A DNA stretch of 64,000 nucleotides from Daphnia carinata. Its lineage: Eukaryota; Arthropoda; Branchiopoda; Diplostraca; Daphniidae. The stretch spans positions 1,943,773 to 2,007,772 of the forward strand of contig NC_081332.1 in assembly GCF_022539665.2 (NCBI RefSeq), written 5' to 3'. A program made the translations under genes and the position numbers. The notes below the pieces were generated by a model. It was not told the origin of the DNA. It saw only the letters and a list, made by a program, of their open reading frames with translations, and ran no database searches. This document shows positions 33,066-45,892 of this stretch, one piece after another (the stretch's first letter is position 1; each line of letters begins with the position of its first letter).

Positions 33066-33432
33066 TGCAACATGGCCTACTATAATAACGGCCAGCAAGC
33101 GCTCAATACCCCCTGCGCCTAAAACTGAATTGCCAGAGGGGCCTAATACCTCAAATCGAAGTCCACTTTCTACAGCTTCATCCCACCCATTCCTATTTCT
33201 TTTACTTTTTCCACTGATTGGCAATGGTGGAGAGGTACTAATGTCGTAGTACCTCAAACAGAATTGCACTTTCCACTGGTTTTTCCTCTCATTTCAATTC
33301 TGGTATTAGTTACCAAACAGTGGAAAGTGGAGCTCGGTTTGGGGTATTAGGCCCCTCTGGCAATTTAGTTTTAGGCGCAGGGGGATGCGCGCTTGCTGGC
33401 CGTTATTATAGTAGGCCATGGTTTGCAAGAAT
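33066..33432. mobile_element. Inverted-repeat element (foldback/MITE-like)
   Basis: Left arm CATGGCCTACTATAATAACGGCCAGCAAGCG... TGCGCCTAAAACTGAATTGCCAGAGGGGCCTAATACC (33072-33180) is mirrored on the right (about 33320-33422). The arms are about 105 bp with a roughly 130-bp loop. No coding content. Confidence 0.85.
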
Positions 33433-35150
33433 TTCCTTCAGTGAAAATGAGTAATGCCAGTAGAAACTCTTCATTTCTTCACAAAAAAGTTTGGCTTAAG
33501 AAAAAAATAAGACTTCTTTGGATTGAAAAATGGGTTTCTGTCATCTGTGAGTATACATCACTATCGAAAAAAGTATACTCTTTTTTTAAAACAATTTTTA
33601 CGATTTTCTATGTAACACCAAGACATGGCACACATGGATTGGATAATATGGTTACTTGAACACTGGATTTGCAAATGCAGAACAGCTGACTTATGTTTCA
33701 TATGTCAGTTGGAGATTTTCCAGGCAAAATTTCTAGTAACTCAGCATTCGGTACCATCTTTACTATAATTTTATACAGTACCCTGCATATCTCATTAATA
33801 AAGATTTAAATCCTTTTATAGATTGACACATCAGTGAGGAAGGTTCAGTTTAGTTTGTTATAATTTAGTTTCACCCCATCTGTCATTTGTACCAATTCTA
33901 GATATTGTCCATAACAAGTCTTCATGTTAACATTCTTGCCAGTGGTGCTGATACTTTTTTTTTATCACAACCACTTGTTTCAGCTGTTCCAAGTATAGAA
34001 GCATTACTTATGCAAATACTTAGAGAGGGCTGCCCTTTACAAAAGAAGAGCTTATCACGGTATGTTATGAAATAAATAGATTTTTAAAGAAAGAAAACTT
34101 TTAACCTCTCCTGTTCCTCATAGATGCCGTGATGGTATGTTTGCAAAACTGGAAAAAATTCTGTGCTATGGTGGCCTTAAGTATGTGCTCAACATTTTGA
34201 AAAATGTGAACAGCAAAAACAGTTGGTCAGAATTTCAAACGTCAAAAGTACTTATTTTTGGAAAATCAGTTAATCTACATCCTGATTTTCTGCTGTTCCA
34301 TCAATCACTATGCAGTGTGTTTGGACAACCTAAGCATTCTTGAATCAGACTGCTTCAGTTTATAATGAGATGTATTGCTTGTCATGCCCGGTGACCAACT
34401 TCTCAGGACTATGTTATAAGTTAGTATCACTTTACAAAGCCAAATAAGTATAACAAAATGCAATTTTGTAAATTTTTTATAAAGAATTATTTTACTGCTT
34501 TGTTTTTTGTTGTACATTGTATAGCAAATTTAGATTACATGCCTAGTATGAAAGAGATCAAGTGTATTACCGAAATTGGCTATCTCAATTCGCGACTTCC
34601 GAACTCATCCTCAGTCTGTCATTCTGATGCAGGGGTCCTGAAAGAAGTTGGAACGTTTTGAACCGTCTCAGCCAATAAGTCTGTCCCTTTTTTTTGTGCC
34701 TGGAAACCCATGATTTTAACTAATTAAAATGCCATTTATTGTGTTATTTGCATAGGTAATAGAAAATAGGTAGTCGCTTAATGATTAGTTTCTTCGCTGC
34801 CCGTCAAGTTACCATCCAAGCAAGCACTATGTCTGTCAAACCATTAGCTGAATACAGTTAATACCAGTAGTTCACCAAAACAAGAGGTAAAGAAGGATTG
34901 CACCGATCCTTATTGAATATATATTGATAGGCAAACGTTTAAAAATTGATTCATGTTTTATTTCTTCAAATAGATTAAAAATCATACTGAATCAAAAGAG
35001 GTATCTAGTCGAACCAAATTTCATAACGATAATGCTTGGAAGCCCGAAGGAATTTTTGAAAAATGCTTCCTGCCCATTACCTTTAGTCGTTGCCGCGGCC
35101 CGAAAACAAAGTATTAAAATTTATATAAATTGAAGTGCATATCTGGGCTC
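33433..35150. other. AT-rich DNA without supported gene
   Basis: Only short frames (under 75 codons) without recognisable motifs; no tandem or inverted repeat seen. Confidence 0.5.
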
Positions 35151-35460
35151 CCTTCTTTTCTGTGGCCCCGTTTCCCTTAAATTTTTAATAAGCCCGTAGG
35201 GGGTCATGCCCCTACTGTGATCAGCAGTAAACGGTTGTGAGTGCGCTGTCCGGAAAGGGGACGTGGGGGTCCCCATGGTTCGATGATATCATTGGAGGGC
35301 TGTGGGGCTACCCAAAAATCCGAATTAACGGTTAATCGCTCACGTAAAAGCTTGTCCGCGACCTTCGCTCTTCTTCCGGCTTCTCTTAGCCACGCACCGG
35401 GTAATCTCCCCGGTGAGTCAACTGAGGTAGTGTCTCCCCTTACCTTGGTTGACAGCAACT
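35151..35460. other. GC-rich island in the repeat block
   Basis: About 300 bp with clearly higher GC than the surroundings (GGGGTCATGCCCCTACTG, GGACGTGGGGGTCCCCATGG, CACCGGGTAATCTCCCCGGTG, several short palindromes). A minus-strand frame of 84 codons rich in Arg/Pro runs through it but matches nothing known. It may be a fragment of a transposable element with different base use. Confidence 0.5.
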
Positions 35461-35854
35461 TTGAAATCGGCTATTTTGCCCTTTCAAAGTTGCAAGTCTT
35501 TTAATTGTGCCGAATATTGTCAATACAAATTCTTAAAAAAAAAATAATTTACATATCTTGTCTCTTTTATTGTCGTGCTATTGCTCTGCACTGTTTACTA
35601 ATGTGAACATTTCCTTATTTATGGCGCAATGTCATTTTATGGACGTATTTTCAATTTTTGCTGTTCCCAATTATTGGATTATATTTCGTTGTTAGACGAC
35701 TTCATCGTTTATGGAACGATACACTTCAGGCTCACTTCATGGAGATTCTACCACTTTATGTGCATTAATGACATTTAATATTAACATGCATTGGAAGTGC
35801 ATACTTGACATTTTAAGTCATACATATTTATTTAACTTCATTTTGACTCTCTAG

Positions 35855-35915
35855 GGGTTTGAACCCTTGATTTCTAGCGTGCATCGCCGATACTCAACCA
35901 TAGAGCCATGAGTCT
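35855..35915 (-). repeat. tRNA-like (possibly SINE) sequence 1
   Basis: On the minus strand: GGCTCTATGGTTGAGTATCGG (A-box-like), then GGGTTCAAACCCC (B box), closed by CTAGAGAG. It lacks a good anticodon arm. Confidence 0.45.
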
Positions 35916-36109
35916 TATAAATTAGTTAACTATTTTTCCATGTATTTTGAAGGAAACCTATTTGCACTTGTAATAATGTTGTTGTGCGTCCCAACGCAAT
36001 TTAATATTTCCGTCTCGGAATGTCACCTATAAATAGAGTACACAATAGAATGATTCATTTTTCGTACAAAGAAATATTGTCTACAGTGGGAACGGTAACT
36101 CAATCTTCT

Positions 36110-36195
36110 GGCACATAGTATCCAGACGTGACTCGAACTCTTGACTTTCGATTCCCGTAGTCAGACGCTCTACCTCAGAGCTATAAGTATTACGT
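36110..36195 (-). repeat. tRNA-like (possibly SINE) sequence 2
   Basis: On the minus strand: AGCTCTGAGGTAGAGCGTCTGAC (A box within a D-arm), then GAGTTCGAGTCACG (B box). Spacing fits a tRNA-derived promoter, but the acceptor ends do not pair cleanly. Confidence 0.5.
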
Positions 36196-36235
36196 AATTT
36201 TTTCGTAGCGTGCTAATACGCTACAGCGTAACGTA

Positions 36236-36276
36236 AAATAAGAAAAAGTCGGGCTTATTTTTAAACCTGACTATAC
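36236..36276 (+). mobile_element. Fragment of the 28.3-kb MITE-like family
   Basis: AAAAAGTCGGGCTTATTTTTAAACC matches the stem of the MITE-like element. It sits 230 bp left of the inverted R1 copy. Confidence 0.5.
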
Positions 36277-36507
36277 ATCAGATGGCCGTGCATGATAAGG
36301 GAATAATAATAGTATGTGGTATATCTTCATGCTATGATCTATATTTACCAGGTATACCTTACCATTAGCGTGATACATAATGCTAGTAGTCTCTGTTAAA
36401 CGAAGTAGTGTCATAAGTATATCAATTCGCGCGATCAACCAACAGTAAAATAAAAAAACAAGCACGAAAGAAGCCACTAAACCATTTCATATATGATCAA
36501 AATGCTT

Positions 36508-37080
36508 AAAATGTTTGGAATATTAATGTTCATTTTTTAGTTTTTACGAAGTTGAAAAAAAAATTTACCGGAAGTGGCCGGAAGTAGACTGTATCTCCAG
36601 AAATACTGAACCCACAACAAAACGAATATGATTTTCGTGATCCTCGTGGAATTTAAGGTGTGTCTGACCTATTTTGACCGGCTTTTGGCGAAAAGTCCAA
36701 TTTGGCCAAAATCGCGATTTTTCCTGAACTATAGTTCAGGGAAATTTGCGAATTTTGACGATTTTCGGGTATTTTCTACTGACACATGGATTCGACCCCA
36801 AATTTCACGAGGATTACGAAAATGTGGTTCTTTTTTCATTCAGACCAATAGATAGTGAGTTATTAGGCATTTTCAAACCGGAAGTTGCACTGAAAGTTAA
36901 AATTTAGAAAATTTAAAAAATGAACTATGTTCTCCTTCACAGTTTACAAAAGATCTGCGTAGTTTCACACGTAAATTCTAGTAAATGAACATAACATGGC
37001 CTTTCAAAGTTCTTAAAGTTCAGTTTTCAGGTACGACCTGTATACCACTTCAAATCACTACCACACACGTAATAATCGAA
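36508..37080 (-). repeat. Dispersed repeat family R1, copy B (inverted, partial)
   Basis: Reverse complement of 29040-29640, including the palindrome CTGAACTATAGTTCAG, the TTTTCGCCAAAAGCCGG stretch and TCAGGTACGACCTG near its right end. The ATTTGGTTCCAG end of copies A and C is missing. Confidence 0.85.
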
Positions 37081-37560
37081 GCAAATGTTCTAAAACCATC
37101 CCCTTAATTTTGTAGCCACCAGAATTAAGGTGATAGTTGAACAGATATGGTTATTACCAGACAGAAGTAAATGGGTGATCCTATTCTTGCAGAATATTAG
37201 CAAATAGCAATCTTCAAGAATGTCTCTTAATAAGTTACAATAACAATTAATTGATTCACAAAGTAATAAAATCATTTAACAAACCAAGATATGTGCAAAG
37301 TACACAACAGAACACATCTGTTACTTGCAACTCCACTACTGGATATGTTTACTAATAAAGAAGAATAAGATTAACATGTTGCAAATGTAAAAGTAGTAAA
37401 TTATCATCTTAATAATCAGTGCAATATTTGCACATCGATAATAGGGGTGGAGGTAAAAACAAAGAAAAACAGAAATACGATACCGTTCAGACGAGGGAAA
37501 ATCAAATACATGTTGTCAACATAAAAACAAAGTAAACAATGAGAATCATATGACAACAAA
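37081..37560. other. AT-rich spacer, no supported gene
   Basis: Nothing recognisable on either strand beyond short chance frames. Confidence 0.45.
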
Positions 37561-37574
37561 AAATTACAATAGTT

Positions 37575-38010
37575 CCATTTCACACGCTAGAGGCTGATGA
37601 ATCTGCAGCGCCATCTAGTGGAAATACTGTTTTGCCAGGTTTTAAAATAAGCCCGACAAAATAGCCATCGAACTAGCGCTGTAGCGTACTGGCGCGCTAG
37701 CATTGCGTCAAATCTTCGGTGTATTTCAAAAACAATTAACTTCACAAAAAAAAAAAGAAATTTATTCGGAATCAGCATTCAATTCTGAGTATACCCTGTG
37801 ATATTCAACCAATTCCGATGAGTGTCAGTTTTTTCAGAAAAAAAAATTTAAGCCCGACTGAGAAAAGTCGGGCTTATTTAGTCGGGCTTAAAATTTTTTT
37901 CGGTCAGTGTTTGTAGAGAATTAACTAGAAATGTAACCGGTAGATGGCGATAGCAGTAAAACAGAAAAAAGGCCAATATTTTTAATTTTTAATTTGGGTA
38001 AAACGGATTA
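37575..38010. mobile_element. Palindromic MITE-like element, copy 3
   Basis: Right part (37845-37990) is nearly identical to 28570-28700 (GTCGGGCTTATTTAGTCGGGC, TTCGGTCAGTGTTTGTAGAG, ACCGGTAGATGGCGATAGCA). The centre (AACTAGCGCTGTAGCG / TGGCGCGCTAGCATTGCGTC) also matches. The left arm is partly replaced. GGGTAAAACGGATT follows. Confidence 0.8.
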
Positions 38011-39054
38011 CCATACATGAGCACCTACTAAGATTCAATCATGGGTATCTCGCCGAAATTGTCCTATTAATGATGGAATCACAATAATCCTCAATCGCGC
38101 CTTGAAGATTTTCCCACACCAATAACCTGGACAATTATTGCATTACACATGTAATGAAATAAATGAGCCTCGCTGGTGGAAAGGAAACTAACATCCCAGA
38201 TTATTACAGAGCTGTTGCAGAGCCAAAAGAACTTGCCTGTGCTGACATTGTTTATCCCAGTTAGTAAAAGCATGAGTAAGTTAGGTTTTCTTGTTTCTTT
38301 TTTTTTTTGGTTGTTTATTTTCTTATGTCCCAAGTACTTTTAACTAAAATTATCTTTGGATATTCACAATTATTTCCTAAACATCTGTGGGAGAAAACAT
38401 TGAAGGTTTAGCCTCAATAAATATAAAATAGTATATGCTTGTTACTGATGTGTTTGGTTGTAACTTGTTTTCCATATCAATGTCCAGGTACTTGGGATCT
38501 GAGGTCGTACACTCATCAGGCATGAGCCTTTTTCGTGTACTGATTGTTTACTTGAGCAACCTAGTTAGTGTTCTGCATTGACCGAGAATTTATAAAACAC
38601 AACCATAAAATTCAATATTCTGAAGAAGAGTATTGCAAATTATAAATTGTACCTGGTATCAACTGGTAAAAAGTAGATTGCCAAAACAAGTTTAAAATGA
38701 ATTAGGTCGATGTTTTACACAAAGCATTGTAAGCACTCTTCCAACATCACAGTTAAGTTTTTGCGTCGTGAATCCAGAACGAATCAACAATTTGGCGATA
38801 TATTCATAAGAAGCTTTTTAAAGAAAAAATTCAACTTAATCTTAAACATCCCTAAATCAGTTTACACCAAAGTAAAATTTCAACCAAGATGTAACAGGCC
38901 GTTACATTGTCCATTAACCTTCCGTCAACTAGACTGAATGAAATGAAAAGAAAATGGCGGTTTCAAAGAAACGCCATCTATGTTCTATGACTGATGAAAT
39001 GGTCTATCAAGTGGTAAGGAAGATTAGTAAATGGAAATCGTTTAATAATAATAT
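38011..39054. other. AT-rich spacer between repeats, no supported gene
   Basis: Only short frames; no family recognised. Confidence 0.45.
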
Positions 39055-40020
39055 AAACCAACGAATTTAAGCGTGTGAAGCTAATAAATTCTGACTGATA
39101 TCCAAATAAGGTGATGGATTTGAAATATTTGCTTGGTTTATTACGTGTGTGCTATTGCTTTGAAATTGTATATAGGTCGTACCTGAAAGCTGAACTTTAA
39201 GAACCTTAAAAGACCATGTTATGTTTGTTTACAATAGTTTCCGTTTGAAACTACACAGATCGTGTGTTCCTTATAAAGAAGAACATAGTTCATTTTTTAC
39301 ATTTTCGGAATTTCAACTTCCGGTTTAAGATCCGGTTTCAAAATGCTTAATAACTCACTATCTGTTGGTCTGAACGAAAAAAGACTGTCATTTTCATAAT
39401 CCTCATGAAATTTGGGGTCGAATCCATGTGTCAGTAGAAAATACCCGAAAATCGTCAAAATTCGCAAATTTTCCTGAACTATAGTTCAGGAAAAATCGCG
39501 ATTTTGGCCAAATTGGACTTTTCGCCAAAAGCCGGTAAAAATAGGTCAGATATACCTAAAATTTCATAAGGATCACGAAAATCAGATTCATTTTGTTGTG
39601 GGCCCAGTATTTCTAGAGATATAGTCTACTTCTGGTCACTTCCGGTAAATTTTGGTTTCAACTTCGCAAAAAATAAAAAAATGAACATTAATATTCTAAA
39701 CATTTCAAACATTTTAATCATAAGTGATACGGTATGGCGGCTTTTTTTCAATGTATTTTATGCTATTTCACTACTGGTCGATCTTGCGAGTTGCTTATCT
39801 GCGATATTGCAAGCGCTTCGTCCTGCAACTACTAGTTGATTTACTTTGTTGTTGCGCTTGAAAAAGTATAAACTTTCTGAGACTATAAAGCCCAAACAAT
39901 CACAAGCGAGCAAGCAAACAAAGAATCAGCAAATTATGTATTTATTTTCTAATTAAATATTTTTTATTTGGTTCCAGAAATCAAAACTAGATGACACTGC
40001 AGTGCTCCGTTAACGTTGTT
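39055..40020 (+). repeat. Dispersed repeat family R1, copy C
   Basis: Direct copy of 28970-29960 at roughly 90% identity by eye, with the same landmarks in the same order, ending ATTTGGTTCCAGAAA...TGCTCCGTTAAC about 80 bp upstream of the SELENOO start. Confidence 0.87.
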
Positions 40021-40101
40021 GTTGTTCTGTAGCCTATTTGCGGAAACAAATCCCGATTACTTATTAATTGTCTTAGTACGTTTATCTTTCCCATGCTTTA
40101 G

Positions 40102-42066
<1,965 letters not shown>

Positions 42067-42309
42067 AGAAAATAAAATCTTCCCTATTAACCAGTACTCC
42101 GCATTGTACGTTTCAAACTGACTGTTCAATACATTTTCGATCAGGAAACTATTTAGTGTACACGGTAAGAGAAAAAGCAAATACAAATATTGGCGGTTAC
42201 TTGTCAAAGATTATTCATTTGTGACTAATTCCACCTACCAGCCTTTGAAAGCCTTTGGTACCCGCTGTGTGCAATGATTCAAAACCTCCCATCAAGTCGG
42301 CACATCATT

Positions 42310-44723
42310 TTACATTAGCATAGCCATCGAGGCTGCCCCGACAGAAGCCACTTCCTCGACAACTATCTCATTTGATTTTGATCCATGACCCAAACCTATA
42401 AAATAAATAAATCACAATTGGACTTAATGTCAGAAGATCAAGGTGTTATAGAAGCGTACCTAAATATTTCGGTCGAACGACGGCTTCCACTGGAGATGTC
42501 CGGCCTGTTCCTTGAGGCCCTAAGCCACTGCCTGGGGTCCAGCCCATGCATTTCAATATTTGACCGCCGATGTTGTTGTCATCGATCGGTGGAGCTTCGT
42601 CTAGTGTGCCAAAGTAAATGTGATATTATTCTACTAAATGTTCAACACAGAGGAGGCATCTCACTCTCTGATGTGACGGATGCCGGTGGGGTCTTCCTCT
42701 GGCGTTTAAAGTCACTCCATAACGAAGGTGAACGATCCATATCAATGCGTACTGCCTGCATGGTGTTGCTAAAACCAAAACAAAAAAAATGCAATGAATA
42801 AAGGAGAAACTTTACGTGGTGGAAGATTCAGTTTGAAACCAACGTCGTCTTTTTTAGGACAGGGCACTTGAGACCTCTGGCTCCCTCACTGAGCATTTGA
42901 AGTGAATAGAGCGAAGCTAAACGGCTAAGTTGATCTCGTTCGCTCTTCTGCATCGGGTGGAGGCGTAATTCGCTTTGAGCTGGATCTTGAAGGAATCTTG
43001 ACAATTTTTCATTGGCAGACGTTAATATGCTAAATGATGGTCCTCTTTGGGCTCCCAAGTGGCGTCGGCCAGCTCTGATTTCACGTCCGGGCTAGAAAGA
43101 GAATAAGATATCAGGTTACGTGCGCTCATGAAATTCGTTCGCAAAATTCGATTACAATTCGATCTCGAAGCTTCTGCATGCGTAGCCGGTAGGCATCTTT
43201 AGCTTCGTCGCTCAAATGCTGCCACGATCCTTTCAGGAGTTGTTGGAATTTCTTTTCCTCTCCAGTGGCATCATCCTGGTCGGTATCGTCACCCTCAAGT
43301 TCTTCAACGCCGCCTACGGTGCCCGCCGTACGGAAGCGGAATTGACGAGGGAGGCTGTCTCTCTCCCACCACGGATTTCCGGGGACGCCCCAAGTCGGTC
43401 CGTTTTCTTGGTACCAATCACTTTGTTCGTCATCGGCTTCACGACCGTCGTCATAGGTATAAAATCCGGGATCAGACTCTGATCCACTAACACTACTGCT
43501 ACTGACTTGTTCGCTATAAGCGTAATAGAAAAACAAAAAATGTTTATCCAATATTTTCGATTTGTTCGATTTCGAGGAATTACAGCTGCTTCATATCCAG
43601 ATCCATGGAGTCGCTATTTAAATGGCCGACAACCAACGAGGCGGCACTGCAACAGGCAGCTGACAAGTTGGATGCAGTACCCGTGTCTGGCGACGAGTTG
43701 AGACTAATTTTCTCCAGCTCGCATTCGATACTCCTTTCCCGCACATTTCTCTTCCGTTTACCAATTATTATGCTTGGTACCCTTTCAGAAAAAAAAAACG
43801 AATGTTATAACCGTTAAATTATAGGATAAATTCAATTAAGAAAATTATTGTTTATAGCTTGAATTTTACTTTTGAACATTTACTGGTTTCTTCTTGACTT
43901 TTCGTTGTCTGGGTTTCGCGAAAATCGATGACGATGCAAAGGTTGAGAAAGAAAAGCTTTTCTGTTGACCAACCAAAGATAGATGTTGACTATTTGCTTC
44001 ATCTAACTCTAACCCAACATGAACCACAGGCTCTGGATCGACAGCCATTCTTTTAAACCTCCGCTTTCTGAAAGACAGCAAAAAAGCATAAGACACACAA
44101 CAATAATCATTAACCCATTTGCATTACCTTCTTGTATGAGGCCTCAATGGGGAGGCGGTCTCATTAAGGGAATCTGACTCCGCAACACTCAATGGTTGTA
44201 CTGTGGTCTTTACAAGTATTGATCTGGAAGGACTAGCTAGTGTTCCAAATGAAGAGGTTTGCAAGGACGGGATGGCAAATGGTATCCCAGAAGGCATGGT
44301 AGACAGAGCCACCTTTTCTTTGATGCTACCTTCATCTGTTTCAGTCTATGATGGAACAGTTATGAAAATCAAATCAAAACACATCTGCCACTTAATATAG
44401 TACCTGCTGCACGCTGGAGTGTGCCTGTTCTCGGAAATCTTCCATTTCCGCTTCACTATTGCTGCTCGAATTACCAGCTTTGTCTACACAGAGCGCAATC
44501 AATTCAATGCAATAAACCAGCAGTTTCTTGTCAAAGATTTAAATTTACCGATAATATTTCCCGTTGATTTTGTTCTGCGACGACAAAAACCTTTATTTGT
44601 TTGTTTGGGTTGCTTCGATACTATGTTAAAATTTTTGTTATTGCTGCTGCTGGCACACCTGGTACGGCTAAGAAAAACAGAACTCTCGTCTAAAGCAGTA
44701 GCCAGGTCGGCCCAAGCTTCCAT
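42310..44723 (-). CDS. GPATCH2: G-patch domain-containing protein GPATCH2
   Basis: Nuclear G-patch protein; the domain typically binds and stimulates DEAH helicases. Exons 44723..44549, 44483..44404, 44345..44128, 44067..43870, 43781..43584, 43513..43156, 43091..42844, 42768..42665, 42600..42460 and 42395..42310 give 602 codons (601 aa). N-terminus MEAWADLATALDESS matches the family start. Then come the basic KRRFKRMAVDPEP, the acidic SGSESDPGFYTYDDGREADDEQSDWYQENGP...PWWERD signature, and the C-terminal G-patch (NIGGQILKCMGWTPGSGLGPQGTG, PKYLGLGHGS). The donor after exon 7 (GTTGGT at 42843) is weak but keeps phase. The gene converges with SELENOO; the stops are 244 bp apart. The Met at 44723 is the first in frame. 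Confidence 0.92.
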
Positions 44724-45498
44724 GTCAAAACGCAATGCCCTAGTGATACCTGACTCAGCCGCTATACGCCCTAAGCTAGTATTCTTCTGTGTCTGCTAAT
44801 CTTACATTTACACATAATAAACACAGGTAGAAGCTGTCAACTCTACAACTTGAAGGCAATAACAACCGTGTAACACTGGGTCTGATGCACAATAACAAAA
44901 GATATCGGCGTTGCCTGTTTTATCTATATCACCTATACTTTTTCCATTATTCTTAATTCTTATCACTAATTCACTATATTTAAACAGGAGGAAAATACAA
45001 AATCAGACAGAGATATGGTTGCAAATCTTGACTGAGTGTCACAAAATAAACGAATAAGGAATGGTGTGTTTACTGGTTATCCATTGCTCACTGTTAGTTG
45101 TTTTATTCTCACGATGTTCGCCACTTTTTTTAATGTTACTTACTGATCTTTCTTTTAAATCCTTTACTCGAAAAAGGATTTTCTTTTTAGTGCTGCCAAG
45201 TAGATACTGAAGATTGTTTAAAATATTGAAGAAACCGATCATTTAGGATGTCCCTAACATTCATCGATCGTCTCGTGTTTCCTGGCAACGGAAATCTACG
45301 TGCTGCTACCAGATGAAATAGGAGAGAAAAAAAGGCAATAAAAAGTAATCAAGTAGCAAAGTGACAAGCAGGCGCTACATTCGTAAAGTGAACTTCCTAG
45401 TATAAATTAATAAAGGTACGCCAGCATCACAATAACGAAAATTCTTTTTGGACTGTCTCAACTTGGAGATCTTTAAGTAACTTTTTTTCGGTCAAAAT
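44724..45498. other. Intergenic, 5' side of GPATCH2
   Basis: AT-rich. A short plus-strand frame from the ATG at 45248 (MSLTFIDRLVFPGNGNLRAATR, then stop) looks protein-like, but no splice partner could be shown. Confidence 0.4.
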
Positions 45499-45499
45499 T

Positions 45500-45892
45500 T
45501 AATCATCCGTTCTGCAACGAACTCAAAGCTCATTCGTTGAAAATAGAAATCAAGATGTAGGACATGAACTGAAGAGTAACGCCGTTGTAGATTTAAAGAC
45601 TCTAGTACAACCGTTCTCAAGTACGGCTGTGGTCACCCGACCTGGTCATCGGCACAACGTGTTGATTAGATCCGAAAATGAACTCGGACGACCAGGGCTA
45701 AGATCGTTCGTTACACACTACCACACAGAACGTACTACACCATTCAGCCAACACCAATTAGCGCGTGAATGGCTCCATCAAGTTGGCGATGCGTCAAGAC
45801 GTGGCCGTCTTTTCACAGTTCATTGTGGCCCCGCTATTGATTCGTTTAAACTTTGCGCTCCTCCGAAAAGTTCTCCTATTAAATCCTATTAA
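45500..45892 (+). other. Orphan open frame, possible single exon of an unrecognised gene
   Basis: About 130 codons stay open (from after TAA at 45497 to TAA at 45890) with mixed, protein-like composition: VGHELKSNAVVDLKTLVQPF, TRPGHRHNVLIRSENELGRP, SFVTHYHTERTTPFSQHQLA, EWLHQVGDASRRGRLF. There is no in-frame ATG, so if real it is an internal or terminal exon. It is GC-richer than its flanks. The family was not recognised. Confidence 0.4.

Noticed and set aside
42067-42309. SECIS element after SELENOO
   Set aside because: No convincing AUGA/GA core stem was seen, and the protein has Cys, so none is needed.
43216-43482. 88-codon plus-strand membrane-like protein
   Set aside because: Antisense shadow of the acidic GPATCH2 exon.
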